Positions 53,001 through 64,000 of a stretch of 64,000 nt of DNA are shown one piece after another. A program made the translations under genes and the position numbers. Position 1 is the first letter of the stretch, and every line of letters begins with the position of its first letter. Location: assembly GCA_019022495.1 (NCBI GenBank), contig JAFEKR010000016.1, positions 558,001 through 622,000 on the forward strand, in the 5' to 3' direction. Source of the DNA: Epichloe hybrida. Lineage: Eukaryota > Ascomycota > Sordariomycetes > Hypocreales > Clavicipitaceae. Under the pieces are notes generated by a model that did no database searches, was not told where the DNA came from, and worked only from the letters and a program-made list of their open reading frames with translations.

Positions 53001-54715
53001 CCAAGACGCAATATCCGGGCAGACGAATGAACTTGCCAAACATGAAACGGAGAAGTCACTAAAGTTAGCAAAAGCTGGCAATGGTCCTGCGCCGGAGAAA
53101 ATGGCGGCCATGCTGAAATTGAGAGCGGAGGTTAAACCGAAGATGGCCAATCTATCCATGAGAGCTGCCATTGCCGAGTTCCGTGCCCTGCAATCGCGAA
53201 TGTCTCGTGATGCCGCTCCGGGAAGCCGTGAAGCCGTGGAGTCAAAGATTGCTTCTGATCAGCTGCGGTCGATACAAGCTCAGATTACCGAGCAGACCAA
53301 GGCGGCACTCGCCCTGGAATCCGAAATCGAGGGCTTCAAGGCGACCATGAACGCCAGGTTAGAGTACTATCGACAGCTGCAGGCGGTGTCAGACGCAGTC
53401 CTCCCCCACGACGGGCCTAAGATAGATGCAGCAGTCGCGAAGCTTCAACACACTGAAGACGAGTTGCGCAAGAAGCTGGCTTCCGCCGAAGCAAAGCACA
53501 GATATCTTGTGAACCTGAAGGAGGCTGGCTCCAAGTCGAACGAGCCGCGAATGTGCGTCATCTGTCAGATGCCCTTCGTCATAGGCGTCTTGACTGTATG
53601 CGGGCACCAATTCTGCAAAGAGTGCATGGCTTTGTGGTTCAAGGCTCACCACAACTGTCCTCTGTGTAAGAGAGGCCTCAAGCCCTCCAACCTGCATGAC
53701 ATTGCCATCAAACCGCAGCAGTTGCAGGTCCGCAGCGAGGGTGCCGGCGACCAGAGCCAAACGGTGCAAAGACGTGAGACGAACTCACCCAAAAAGACGG
53801 CAATATACTCGGAATTCAACGCAGATAAACTGGCAGAGATCAAGAACATCGATCTCGGTGGACCGTCATTCACAACAAAGGTTGACACATTGGTTCGACA
53901 TCTTCTATGGCTGAGAGAATCCGACCCTGGAGCAAAATCAATCGTGTTTTCTCAGTATGTCCTGTCACACCTCCTCCCCCCCCCTTTTTTTTTTGGCTTG
54001 TGGCGCTGTACAATCAATCAATCTGCTAGGTATTTCGTACTGACTCTGCATCATACTTAGATATCGCGACTTTTTACATATTTTGCGCAACGCCTTCAGA
54101 CGGTTCCGCATTGGATACGCATCCATCGATGACTCAAATGGCATTGCTAGTTTCGAGGAAGACGCGGCCGTGGAAGTCTTCCTTCTCCATGCACGAGCCC
54201 ACTCCAGTGGCCTTAATCTAGTCAACGCGAGCCACGTCTTTCTCACGGAGCCTCTGCTCAACACAGCCCTGGAACTCCAGGCAATCGCACGAGTAGACCG
54301 CATCGGGCAGCAGCACGAGACGACAGTCTGGCTGTACCTGATCTCGGGGACAGTGGAAGAAAGCATCTACAACCTTTCTGTCCAGCGCCGCATGGAGCAC
54401 ATGGGCCGCCGAAACCGAAACTCCAACAGAGCATCGGCCAAGGGGCCGGCTGCACCCGAAGTGCTCGACGCCAGTATCGAAGCCGCCAATACGCTTGAGC
54501 TTGAGCACGCGGCCTTGTCCAAGCTGATGAGCAAAGATAGGACGGCGGGAGAATTGGTCGCCAAGGGCGACTTGTGGGAATGTCTATTTGGCAGCGCTGG
54601 CTCAGTGGAGAATGCCAATGAGGGACACAGAGACACCAGAATACAAGAGAAGGCCGTCTTGAGCTATTTAGCTGGCGAGGCGGCCGAGGCACGGCGAGCA
54701 TTGACTCTTACGTGA
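50050..54715 (+). CDS. IRC20: SNF2-family ATPase with RING finger, IRC20/SHPRH type
   Basis: Large SF2/SNF2 DNA translocase with an inserted RING E3 domain, like yeast Irc20 and human SHPRH, linked to genome stability and ubiquitin or SUMO signalling. Exons 50050..50122, 50177..53954, 54061..54715; 1501 residues. Basic N-terminus MPKKAAKRRPLKV. The SNF2 ATPase begins FPYQKRTLQWLLARE (about 240); Walker A is EEMGLGKTLE (about 330-337), Walker B LDEAQM (about 467-472), followed by GITGTPVKDD. A 28-residue Glu run (728-755) interrupts a helical insert. The RING is MCVICQMPF ... CGHQFCKECMALWF ... CPLCKRGL (about 1149-1192). The second helicase lobe carries RIGYASIDD, SSGLNLVNASHVFL and ARVDRIGQQHETTVW. 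All catalytic motifs are present. Exon 3 restores the SQYRDFL junction. Confidence 0.93.
52288..52371 (+). repeat. (GAA)28 poly-glutamate repeat inside the IRC20-like gene
   Basis: Twenty-eight perfect GAA codons lie between the two helicase lobes, flanked by AEE-type acidic residues. Uninterrupted codon identity suggests recent repeat expansion rather than selection on the exact residues. Confidence 0.95.
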
Positions 54716-55463
54716 AATGGATGGTATGATACGAGCTTATGAGCTTATGGGGTAGGATAAGGAGAGGAGTTCTGGGCCGACTGATAGATATACAGGGATA
54801 GCTCACCATTTGTAGCGGGAAGTAGCTTGAAATGAATACGGTTATGCATGAATTGGACGAACATCTAGCTTCAAGGGGGGGGGGGCTGCTGTGCCGAGCC
54901 CGTTGATGTCTTGCGGAGTCAAGGGCCGATGATAAAACGGCTTGACATGACACCACATGCCAAAGAGGTGGCTCTGGGTTCCAGGACTGAAACATGTATT
55001 TCTGGGAAATCAAAGTAGTGATGATGTCCACTCGTGTGACACCACATGCCAAAGAGGTGGCTCTGGGTTCCAGGACTGAAACATGTATTTCTGGGAAATC
55101 AAAGTAGTGATGCCACTCGTGTTGCTCATCTTGCATTACTACATTACTGCCACTGTCACTCGTGTAAGTTGGCTTTTTCCTTTCTTTTCTACATCCTGCC
55201 AGCTGCCCTCCCTTATTGTACACACCCCCTTCTCTTTGATGCAGATGGGCAGCCTGCCGTTCCTTTTTCTTTCCCATTTTACAAAGTTTGCTCCTCTCTT
55301 GAATACTGCATCATCGAAGATACGTTGTAGTTCGCTCTGTGCACACCGGTGCACATGCCGCTTTGCCTTGTGACAAGTCGAGTCTAGACGTAGACGACGG
55401 TCGCGACTCGCAGGTAACTTTGACCCCGACACCTGAGAGATTTTGACTGGAAGTTGATGCATC
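54716..55463. other. Convergent gap IRC20 / IRC22 with a tandem duplication
   Basis: 748 bp between converging genes. It contains an 89-bp tandem duplication (54948-55122) and a G10 run near 54878-54887. No gene is supported; ORFs crossing the duplication are artefacts. Confidence 0.55.
54948..55122. repeat. 89-bp tandem duplication
   Basis: The unit starting tgacaccacatgcc at 54948 recurs at 55037. Copies agree throughout except that copy 2 lacks three bases near its end (gtgatgatgtccactc versus gtgatgccactc, counting the lost atg/t). It sits in the shared 3' region of IRC20 and IRC22. Confidence 0.93.
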
Positions 55464-56467
55464 TTATTCGACAGTCTTCTTCTTGGGGATAGACCTGATG
55501 CGCTTGGCGACAGGGCGGTTGATGTGGTGATCGGGGATCCAGCTCTCGTCGTAGGTCTTGGAGCCGGTAGCAGTGCCGACAGACTCGGAACCGGAGAGGG
55601 CGGCGTCGGCGTCAGAGGACATCTTCTTGGCCTTCTTTCCGGCGGAGGAGGGCTTGGCGCGCTTGGCTTGGGGGAAGAGTGCTTCGATCCAGTTCTTGTA
55701 GACGAAGTAGAGGGTGCCGGCGAAGACGGCAGATAGGACGAGGTAGAGGAAGATGCTGGTGGGTGGCGCTGTTAGGTGCGTGTTCCACGGCATCCAAGAT
55801 AATTGGGCAAGTACAAGATTAAACATACATCTGAGGATCCAGGAAGCTGGTGGGAGCCTCAACAATGGAGACCAAGCCATCATGTGCCAAAACCTGATGC
55901 AGGTGGCCCTTGGCGCTGGTCACGACAGCGGCAAGCTGCAGCTTCACGTCCTGGGGCTGCATGTCGAGGACAAACGAGTAAGGGAAGCTCTTGGTCTCGC
56001 CGGCCTCAACGGCGTGGTCGTACTGCACGGCGGTCAAGTTGCGAAGGATGCTCTGGTAGGCGGGGGTGTCCTTGGGGAGCTCCTTGGGGTTGGCGACGGA
56101 GCCGGCCAAGAAGGCGATTTGAATGGGGCCATCCTCATTGTTTGTAATTTCGACGAGAGCCTTTGTCGGGCGGCCGTTGATGAGGCGCACGCCCAGGACG
56201 TCGGCCTCGGGGAAGGTCGTCTTGAGGTTGGCCTTGAGCTCGGGCTGCGACGAGGGGACGCTGCCGTCTGCAGCGGCGGGAGGAGCATCAGCCTGGCAAG
56301 ATGAAGTCGTGTTAGAGTTCGGCGGATGTCCTCGATAGAGTGCGTGGTAATTCGTCATGTAGTTTGGAAAGGAATCAGTGATACGTAGGGGCGGGGGGAA
56401 TGGCACATACCGCTGATGCGCCAAAGACCTGCAGGGCGAGTGCTGAGAGCAGCGAGGTGAGCAACAT
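55464..56467 (-). CDS. IRC22: TRAP-alpha-like ER membrane protein (IRC22)
   Basis: Fungal IRC22, homologous to the alpha subunit of the translocon-associated protein complex in the ER membrane. Exons on minus: 56467..56411, 56292..55829 and 55755..55464; 270 residues. Exon 1 encodes exactly the signal peptide ([19 protein letters not shown]). The lumenal domain (about 20-175) has [51 protein letters not shown] and the conserved KLQLAAVV. The transmembrane helix is [20 protein letters not shown] (about 175-194), then NWIEALFP and a basic, Ser-rich cytosolic tail with KKAKK and ending [10 protein letters not shown]. Introns are short (73-118 bp). The start matches signal peptide logic and splice phase. 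Confidence 0.92.
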
Positions 56468-57197
56468 GGTGGTGACGAGAGGGAGGACCAAGGAGAGATC
56501 TCGAGCGATTGAGATTGAGTCGGAGGAATGAAAGAATAGACGAGTGATCCGTATTCTAGGCGACTCAACTGGGGGAGGAGAGGGGATGGGGGGGTTGGTT
56601 GTGAGACGGAGAGAAAAGGGACGAGGTTCGATGCAAGTTTGGCGAAGCTGCGCCGTGTCCAGATTTCCAGATTCGAGGTGTCTTGTCCGGTTGTTGGTGT
56701 TGGTGGGTGTTGGTGGGTGTTGATGGGTGTTGGTGGGTGGTTGCACAGTAAAAGCCAGGCTTATCATTGGTGGGTGGTCGGTCCACGGCATGGGAAAGGT
56801 GGCCTGAGCCTTTGGCCTTGTGCAACGAACGGGCATCAGACTAATAATACGTCACTACAAGCTTTGGAACAGACTCCAACTCTCTCCTCCGGCATTCATC
56901 GGCATTCATATGTCTCTTATTTCCTGTTCTTGATCATCTTCTTCACCGACTCCGCAGAATCTTCTTCTGCCATGTCTTCTCTGTAATGCCCCTTCAACGC
57001 ACTTCGGTTGGACGTCTATTTCCATCACATGCCCCCATGTGTACCCAAATTCCAAGCTGAACAAAAGTCAACGCTCTAAATCAGAAGAAGAAGAAGAAGA
57101 AGAAGAAGAAAATGACTCAACGCCGGCCCATGAGAATTTTTCATTACGCCAAAACAAATATTCCCATCGCTGGTCCTGCCGATTCTATCTAGCCTCC
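56468..57197. other. Intergenic region MID1 3' end / IRC22 promoter
   Basis: 730 bp between two leftward genes. It contains a ggtgggtgtt-type 9-10 bp repeat (about 56696-56740) and (GAA)n of about ten units at 57082-57111. It should hold the IRC22 promoter and the MID1 3' untranslated region. Confidence 0.5.
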
Positions 57198-59202
57198 TCA
57201 ACGCGCCATCACCAGTATGCTGAATACGGACATGATACAAGTCAGAAGCGCCAAGTTGGGTATGGTATCATGACCCGCACTCGTTCGTGTTCTCGCCTCT
57301 CCGGGGAAGTTGCATGAAACGACAGTGTTGTCGGCGTTTCGTCTCCCATACGTCACATTAAAACCGTACATGCCTGGCTGCGGACAATTGAACTTGATCA
57401 TGGCTGGACAGCTTTGCACTACTTGGTAGCAAATATCTTCACAGGGCATGATTTCTTTGTACGGCCCCGGCTGGATGGTCTCATCGATGAACGAGTTCCG
57501 TGAAGCATTTTGCGCTGGCACTTTGGCCAGCTCCTGCCGAATCTCTGTCGGTAAGAGGGTGCCGTTGGGGAAAGCCTGGTTCACGTTTCGAAGAACGTTG
57601 AAGCGTGAACCATCTAGGAAGTCCTCACACCGGGGAAAGCTGACTGTACAAAGCCATCGTTTGTATGCTCTTTTGCAATCCTCACATGTTCTGGCCAGCG
57701 AGTATTTGGATGTCCTGTCCGCCTCGCATTGGATTTGCTGCATGACTTTGAGAAAATTGTCGTATACCGTCTTGGCTTGCTTGTCGTAGACCTTGGCCAG
57801 CTCCGTGTTGTTGAACTTGCCGTCATTTCCGGGCACCGCATACTGGATCTCGTCACAGAATTCCAAGTCCGTGACTACCTTGCAATTAGGTGCTACAATC
57901 CATGTCAGCCGGCCAAAGTTCCCATGTCCATACATTCCTGCAACATGAAGGCTACCACCCGAGGTCTTTGAATCACTTACCAGCGTTGGTCTGAAAGGTT
58001 GTGCCCTGAAATACGACACTGCCAGGCTTCCTCAAACTCTGACCACCACCATTCGCCTGCCTCTTTGAATTCACCGTCACGTTGGCAGGCTGAACGAGGA
58101 CACCGCTATAAGACGTCGTGGCGTTCAATCCGACGACATAGAATTGCTGCTTCGGCATGCCGCCCGGCCCTCTAAGCGTCATCGAGGTCTTGACCATGCC
58201 ATTATTCTTAGCAGTCCCTTCTTTATTGGCGCCGACGAGCGCATTCCTCTCCAGACCACAGGCTGAATGATGAAGGCCATCCAGCATTGGCCAGTCTTGT
58301 CCGCTTACGTAGAGCTGGTAAGGCGGATCCTCGCTCCAAATGCGCCGAGCCTCGCTAGCTTCAGTCGTCAGATTTCGCGTTATCAGCAGCGCCGCTGTTG
58401 AGTCGCTATCCATCCACAGAAGTTTTGCACCCTCAGTCTCATTGCTCTGATATTGATGAAAGTATTCGGTACTAGAAGCCGCTACCTGGTAGTCATATGA
58501 TCCCTCGAAGCTATCGGTAATGTTCGGCGCATAAAGGCCGATGTAAATATCGCTCGTCGCGTTGGCGCTCACCCTCACTGCACCTTCCTCAAAAGTGTGG
58601 GATGTGAAGCCCCTTGCCAGGTGTCCCTTGGGATTGCTTGTGACCTGTGGGCATCCAGCCTCTGTACTGTTGGACAAGAACAGAATCAACTGTGGTGGCT
58701 TAGACCTCTTGCCACCAGACTGCACTATCGGTTGCAGGCACGTATTCGCTGATATGTAAATGGTGGCATTCTTCACTTCTTGGCCGGTTCTCTCATTGTT
58801 GTCATCGTCCGTCTGCCTCGGTTGTACCTGCTTGCCTTGGGACGTGCTATTGCCCAGTGACCCCTTTTTGATTATGTAGCATATCGGTGCGCCGCCCGGC
58901 TGGATGTTGAATGCCAGTGGCTTGTCGTTCTCCAGAGGTATGGTGTCACCGGCACGGCCGAGTATACTCCGACCCAGGAAGTTGAGGATGGGCTCATAGG
59001 ATGAGATTTGGGAGTCGGGGCTGTGGCCGTCTTCTTCAAAGGAGGCCAAGTCGGGCCGGGTGGAGGACGTGAGGAAGGACTCATGGAGGAACTCGTGGGC
59101 GACAGCTCCCTTTGGCACCAGAAGCAGGGAAAACAGCACCAGCAGACAAAATGTCGCGGCAAGCGACGCTACAAGCCGCGACTGCAATGGGCTCAGCTGC
59201 AT
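57198..59202 (-). CDS. MID1: Stretch-activated calcium channel regulatory subunit MID1
   Basis: Plasma-membrane partner of Cch1 in the high-affinity calcium system; needed for calcium entry under mating, ER or cell-wall stress. Exons 59202..57981 and 57892..57198, 638 residues (yeast 548). The N-terminus is a signal/anchor (LVASLAATFCLLVLFSLLLV). A long, N-glycosylation-rich extracellular part follows, with ATIYISANTCLQP, SDIYIGLYAPN, YQLYVSGQDWPMLDGL and QFYVVGLNATTSYSG. After the intron the Cys-rich C-terminal domain has LEFCDEIQYAVPGN, CEDCKRAYKRWLCTVSFPRC, EIMPCEDICYQVVQSCP and CPQPGMYGFNVTY, matching the family. A hydrophobic tail (LALLTCIMSVFSILVMA) resembles a GPI or membrane anchor. 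The Met at 59202 is the first in the frame. Confidence 0.94.
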
Positions 59203-60743
59203 AATGGGCTATGAGCCCACCCGGGGCAAGCTGCTATGTCAATTTCCCGTTTGCGTGGGATGAACGAATGCCGTGTGTTTCGATGGAGGACGTAAGCTGG
59301 CAAGCTTTGTCTTGACGGACGGGGTGGCGATCAATAATCCATCTCTTGTCGTCGACCGTTATTTCATGGCAACGCAGTTCGGCGGCGGTAAGCGAAGGGC
59401 AATTCGTCAAATTGAGTGTCATCGGCACAAGTGTAACTGTGCAAGTTGGACATACGAGGGACGTGTCTGGTATCTTGAATCAGCTTGGTTTCACTTTCAC
59501 CAGAACGGCCAGAGGCACGCACAGCCACAGTTGATTTTCAGCGCCCCCGTCAAAGCGTCCGTGAATGGGCATTGGGGACGACCCAGCACCCAGCACATGC
59601 AGGGGGGCGACGGGGGCGACCCCTTCTCTTCTACCCCTTCTCTCCTTCACCCCGTTTACATGTAAAGATCGCGAGGCCGCCCCGACGGCACATGCTATCG
59701 TGGATCCTACATACTTCACACTCCATCATGAGGCATTTGTGACACGATCTTGGGAGAGCAAAAACATTGGAATCAAGATTCTTGGAGCGTAGCATCCATT
59801 GACGGGCGTCTCTTAACTAATAACCGACCAAAATTACTCACCCATACATAGTCGTGGCAGACCAGACCCTGAATGCAATCGCTCTACTCTACTCCGTACA
59901 GATTAGATGCATCACTCATACAAACATCATTTTGTGTTGCGTGACGCAAAGCCACCCACATCCGATTCGGCTTCTGGTGGCAGCTATCAACCTGGCTCGG
60001 GACCGAAGGTCGGCACGAGCAATTCGGGACCACATTGGCTCTGATGTCATCTACACCCACTGTAGATGGTGGGCCATAGATTGCTCCCTGCCAGCAATGG
60101 AGAAGATGAATACGAAAACTGATACCACTGTTTGACTGTGCCTTCCTTGTATCAACATCTAACTACCTCAAGCTCCGTGAGTACACTTCCGTCACATGGT
60201 GCTAACTGTTGCATGAGAACCCCCCCTCTGTTGTCCCGAGGTAAGATCATGCATGTGTGGACGAGGAAGCGATGCACTTCGCGGCGCGGCACCAACAGCA
60301 AATTTCACTCGAAATCGCGTTACCCCGGTCCGTTCCAGCAATGACAAAAGATTAAGACATATTACGCCATAAATTCAACGTTCCAGTCATAGATTCTCCA
60401 AATAGACCCCCCGTTAGCTTCCAAATATCTCCCGGTCCGTGTCCGTATTCCCTAAACCAGACCCTGCCCCCAAAAACGATGAACACCATGGATTGGTGAC
60501 AAGTTGAAACTGATGCCTTCCGGGAGACGAACGTGTGAGCGCCATTCACTCTCGAATCCCTTGAATTTTTGTCAAGCTGTTCCAGCGTGGTGGCCGTCGT
60601 CGCTTACGTGGTCATCGTTGAGTAGAATCATACATCTCCAGTACCATTCCTCGAGAAATGGTGCGACGACAAAACTCCTCTATGAGTACGAATTAGGGCG
60701 CTCTGTCGACTCAACTTGACCATCACATAAGCCCCGACGACAC
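59203..60743. other. Intergenic region upstream of MID1
   Basis: 1.54 kb between YOP1 (3' end) and MID1 (5' end), both leftward. The MID1 promoter is expected near 59203-59700. Short frames show no motifs; no repeat of note. Confidence 0.5.
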
Positions 60744-61543
60744 TTAGTCGGACTTGTCAAGGCCACCAGTCTTGGAGCGCAAACCAGCAGAGGTTGAGGC
60801 AGGTTGCTGGAAGTATCGGCTAAGAGTGGGGACCAAGAAGGATCGGAAGATGACCTCAGCACCTCTGCAGCGACGTTAGCGAGGATAGCTAGACATACAA
60901 GGTAGCATGTTGCCTCGGCGGCATAATGGCCGAGCAGCAGCGAATTGAAGTAGCTTACCGGAACACGGGCAGGGACAGCCACAGAAGGAAGATGAATTTG
61001 AAAACAAAGTAAAAGGGAAACCAGTAGACAATGTTGAAGAAGCTCTCGAGGACAGTGAAGAGGGAGAAAACTACCCAGTACTGCAAAGTCACGCATGTCA
61101 TGGTTAGCTTGCTGTCACCAATGCAACGACTGCAGCGGACCGAGGGAAAACGAAGGGGTTTACATACGGTCAACCACTGGGTATCATCATCCTTGTTGGT
61201 GGTAAACAGGGCATTGAGCGAGTAGTAGCCCGGGATAACGAAGCCAGCGAAGTTGGTCAAGAGCTGGCCACCGAGGTTGAAGATAATGAGGAAAAAGTAG
61301 AGGGCGCCAACACCGATGACGGCATATGCCTTGGGAACGCCAGCCTGCTTCTCGAGATTATTCAGAGCCGGGTACTTGGAGAGCTATAATGGTCGAGCAA
61401 AACAGACCGCTTCGTGTCAGTAAATCGTGAACAGCAACGCAGACATAGCGTGGTTAGTCATATGGGAGTATGCACTCAGGAAAATCACCAACCTCTTTGT
61501 CCAAGGAACTGAGGTAATTCTGTGCCTTTTCCTGAGCAGACAT
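60744..61543 (-). CDS. YOP1: ER-shaping reticulon-like protein YOP1 (DP1/TB2/REEP family)
   Basis: Integral ER protein that generates membrane curvature and tubular ER with reticulons. Exons on minus: 61543..61493, 61383..61168, 61080..60959 and 60864..60744; 169 residues, normal length. It starts MSAQEKAQNYLSSLDKE, followed by LSKYPALNNLEKQAGVPKAY. Hydrophobic hairpins: VIGVGALYFFLIIFNLGGQLL, then FAGFVIPGYYSLNALF, and after DDTQWLTYW-type signature a second hairpin SLFTVLESFFNIVYWFPFYF with FIFLLWLSLP. After PVFRGAEVIFRSFLVPTLSRYF an amphipathic helix is expected, as in Yop1p. The C-terminus ends KTGGLDKSD. All four exons agree in phase; donors GTTGGT, GTATGT and GTAAGC. Confidence 0.95.
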
Positions 61544-62062
61544 CTTTGGCGGTGTCTTTGGACCTTTGTCGTCGGATTTTCGGGAAAATTGCGTGACAAT
61601 GGAATGAGTACTAGTTGATGGAGAAAAGTGACTGATTGCGACGAGCTGACGAGCTGGCAATCGTAGATGTGATGTGTGAATGTGCAAGAGGGAGGTGTCA
61701 TGACCCAAGGTGGCTCGGAGCTACGTAATACTGTATGTGGACAGTGTGGGGAGTGGAAGCGAGTAATGACACAGAGTGTCTGGTTGTGTGCCACTTGAGG
61801 TGGGGAGCTTTCCATGTCCAACAAGCTGCACCATGCGGCCCATGCCAGGCAACCAACCCACAGCTCCCGCGACGTGTGCCCTTCTCTTCCCTCTCCCTCC
61901 CTTTCCTAAGCTCATGCTCGTTACTCGTTAGTAGTGAGCCCGATCATAGCTTGCGCTAAGGAACAGCCACCAGGCCACGAAACTCGAAAAATTGGCGAAA
62001 ATTATTCGCCCGGCACGATGCGTGGAAGCCGTCACTGGAGCATCACAACAATTGTACGAAGC

Positions 62063-62102
62063 ACCAGTCCACCAGTCCACCAGTCCACCAGTCCACCAGT
62101 CC
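62063..62102. repeat. (CCAGTCCA)5 tandem array
   Basis: Five perfect copies of an 8-bp unit, about 0.5 kb upstream of the YOP1 start codon. Confidence 0.9.
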
Positions 62103-62517
62103 AAGAACTGTAGGTAGGTTTGGTCATTGCTGTACCCAGTGAATCCAGTACATCCGGAAAGCTGGACGGTTATGGGAGTTCATACTCTGACCCTCGGCCG
62201 GATTCGACACGTCCTTCGTCTTCACGAATCGGACAATATATGACTAACTGGCGTATCGCCATACAACTGTCTCGTGGCCACATTGCTCAACCGTGAACAC
62301 CAAAAGCCAACAATTCTAAAAACAGCTGTGGCAGAGGAACTCCCTGTGTAAGTTCACAGAAATCATCGTTAGCATAGCCAGCCATCTGCTGAGGTATGGA
62401 GCCCCCAATCTGTCAAAGTCGATCTTGATCGTCACAATGCCAAAATGGATCAGGCCACAATCGTGATGACTCGGGAACGATCTCTTCATGAAAATTACCA
62501 ATGCATTGATGTAATAA

Positions 62518-62634
62518 TGGCACACTGGCACACTGGCACACTGGCACACTGGCACACTGGCACACTGGCACACTGGCACACTGGCACACTGGCACACTGG
62601 CACACTGGCACACTGGCACACTGGCACACTGGCA
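62518..62634. repeat. (TGGCACAC)14.5 tandem array
   Basis: About fourteen and a half perfect copies of an 8-bp unit. Because 8 is not a multiple of 3 the array reads through in all frames as an eight-residue peptide repeat, so the ORFs crossing it are artefacts. Confidence 0.95.
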
Positions 62635-63555
62635 AATTTTCCTTCTGGTCATTGGTTTTGCGAAATGGCTAAGGCCTAGACTCGCTCATACGTGCAACAA
62701 CTTCTCGTAATACGTCATTGTACCCGAAAGTCACGCGAGTGCGCCTGCATATGTACAAATCACGAGCCTCATCCGCCTTTTCTTTTCCAACCTCGAACAC
62801 AGCGCACAGCTCCACGAGAGAAAGGGGGCGATGGTACTCCGTATCTCATTTACGCTTTGCGACCCGTGCATAGTCTAGGTTTAATGAACTCGCGCTCGCT
62901 GCAATGTTGTCTTACCCGCAAGGTACCGCGCATTACTGTCTGGCGATTAGTCTGAGAAAATAGGATGAGTTGCTCGCTTGAGCTCCCAGCTTGGGCCAAA
63001 AGAGCCACTCATGTTTCTCGTAACAGGAGCCGGCCGCAGCAAACAGCCGCATGCTGGAATCTCACCTAATTTGATTGCGAGCTTGCTTACCTAACGGCGA
63101 GTTGTTGTTTTGCTTTCTGCTGATGATTCTCCACTTTATCCACTTCCGGGTCAGCTCGGCCGTTTGTTTGGTTGCAAATGTGACGTTTTTTGTTTTTTTG
63201 CTTGCCAGAAGCGACTCCCGCCTTGCTCCTGCCACCCCAGCCCGCTTTTCTGTGTATTCTGCCTCCTCCTCTCGTTGGCCTCGCAACAGAAAACAACACC
63301 AACATCTGCTGCAAGTCGATGGTTGACGAACCACGAGGCGCGCGCATTCAGATAATCTGCTGCAATACATCCTTGCTCGGACCTGCGACAGCATTGTGCT
63401 TGTTCATAATTTCTTCTTTTGGGCTTTTTTGGACCTCGCTTTTCTTGCCGCAGAGTCGCCGACCGGTGTCTCTTTGAGTGTTTCTCCGTCTGTCAGCCAA
63501 TGTTTGTTGTTCGGTTCCCCACAAGATTTCATAACAGCATAACACACACCACACC

Positions 63556-64000
63556 ATGGGACAAGGTATGTCTCTTTCCTTTGCCTGCGCTTTGTTCCAG
63601 ACAACATCCAAAACAAAGAAAAACAATATTAGTTGCACATGAACGTGCGTAGCAGGAACCTGCGCTGACTTCTTCTTTTTGTTTTCACCTTCGCAGACGA
63701 TCCAGCAGCGCGTGCTGCCATCAAGTCGAGGAAGCGTCCACAATCCCGCGCCTCGACCACGTCTGTTTACGGCGCTACGACGCAATCGACCATGGATCAG
63801 TCGGGTTTTGCAGACTCGTCTGCCATGTATGCTGGGCAATGGATTCCCAACGACCATGGCCACGGAAAGGATATGGGCACCGCTCCGCAGATGACTCCGG
63901 AAGATATGATCATCCAGGCTGCCACCCATATGCAGACGGGAAATCATGACTTTGCTGTGGATGCGTCCATGGGAGCAGCCATGGGCCATCATCACCACAT
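63556..64000 (+). CDS. 5' part of an unrecognised gene, cut by the window edge
   Basis: Proposed start ATG at 63556 in a good context (CACCATGG), exon 1 63556..63565 (MGQ plus one base), GTATGT donor, 131-bp intron ending TTCGCAG, and exon 2 from 63697 to the window end. The protein starts MGQDDPAARAAIKSRKRPQSRA, then a Ser/Thr and Gln-rich stretch with TPEDMIIQAATHMQ and a His run at the last visible residues. No domain is complete. The basic KSRKRPQSR and low-complexity Gly/Met/His composition resemble the N-terminal arm of a fungal transcription factor, but this is a guess. About 105 residues are visible and the gene continues to the right. Confidence 0.6.

Larger units (their letters stand above)
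61544..63555. other. Intergenic region with two 8-bp tandem arrays
   Basis: 2.0 kb between divergent genes. Contains a (ccagtcca)5 array at 62063-62102 and a (tggcacac)14.5 array at 62518-62634. The region 63000-63550 is pyrimidine-rich and probably serves as promoter and leader of the gene starting at 63556. No additional gene supported. Confidence 0.55.

Noticed and set aside
62316..62672. ORFs with CASVPVCQ-like or GTLAHWHT-like repeats
   Set aside because: They are translations of the 8-bp tandem array in every frame and do not represent genes.

Overview
The window is chromosomal DNA of a filamentous ascomycete. Genes sit about 2-4 kb apart on both strands, introns are short (about 50-160 bp) with GTAWGT-type donors, CTRAC-type branch points and CAG/TAG acceptors, and several proteins are typical of Pezizomycotina (fungal IRC22/TRAP-alpha form, INA17, MED5, zf-3CxxC protein). 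Protein style suggests Sordariomycetes, probably Hypocreales; this is an inference, since no search could be run. I rebuilt 21 probable genes, most with exon coordinates that keep the reading frame, plus a short ORF of uncertain status, one decayed gene and one gene cut by the right edge.

Layout. 1-2.6 kb: no convincing gene. 2.6-21.4 kb: a dense housekeeping block: mitoribosomal uS9m, eEF1B-gamma, a NIF/FCP1-type HAD protein, RRP36, COQ8, ESS2, PP5, POP8, SPT4, KIN17, YJU2 and a small Ser-rich ORF. 21.4-27.8 kb: gene-poor, with tandem duplications, ending in a broken short-chain dehydrogenase (27.8-28.5 kb) and a zf-3CxxC gene. 30.0-38.4 kb: Mediator MED5, a secreted GH3 beta-glucosidase, INA17 and RAMP4/YSY6. 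39.7-40.9 kb: a SMAP-domain nuclear protein. 41.1-43.1 kb: a repeat island with a probable solo Copia LTR and a long fold-back hairpin element. 43.5-44.1 kb: a small bZIP protein. 44.1-48.8 kb: no gene recognised. 48.8-61.5 kb: mS41, a large SNF2-RING protein (IRC20/SHPRH type), IRC22, MID1 and YOP1. 63.6 kb to the end: the 5' part of an unrecognised gene.

Functions cluster loosely: RNA processing and transcription (RRP36, ESS2, POP8, SPT4, KIN17, YJU2, MED5), mitochondrial biogenesis (uS9m, COQ8, INA17, mS41), and the ER or plasma membrane (YSY6, IRC22, YOP1, MID1). Many genes are arranged head to head over 0.3-0.6 kb, so shared promoters are likely (uS9m/eEF1B-gamma, NIF/RRP36, POP8/SPT4, KIN17/YJU2, INA17/YSY6, mS41/IRC20).

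I found no secondary-metabolite cluster, defence island or clearly new multi-gene system. The more unusual items are the fold-back element, the bZIP protein without a leucine zipper, the start-codon-only exon of YSY6, the frame-neutral intron of the SMAP gene, and the decayed dehydrogenase.
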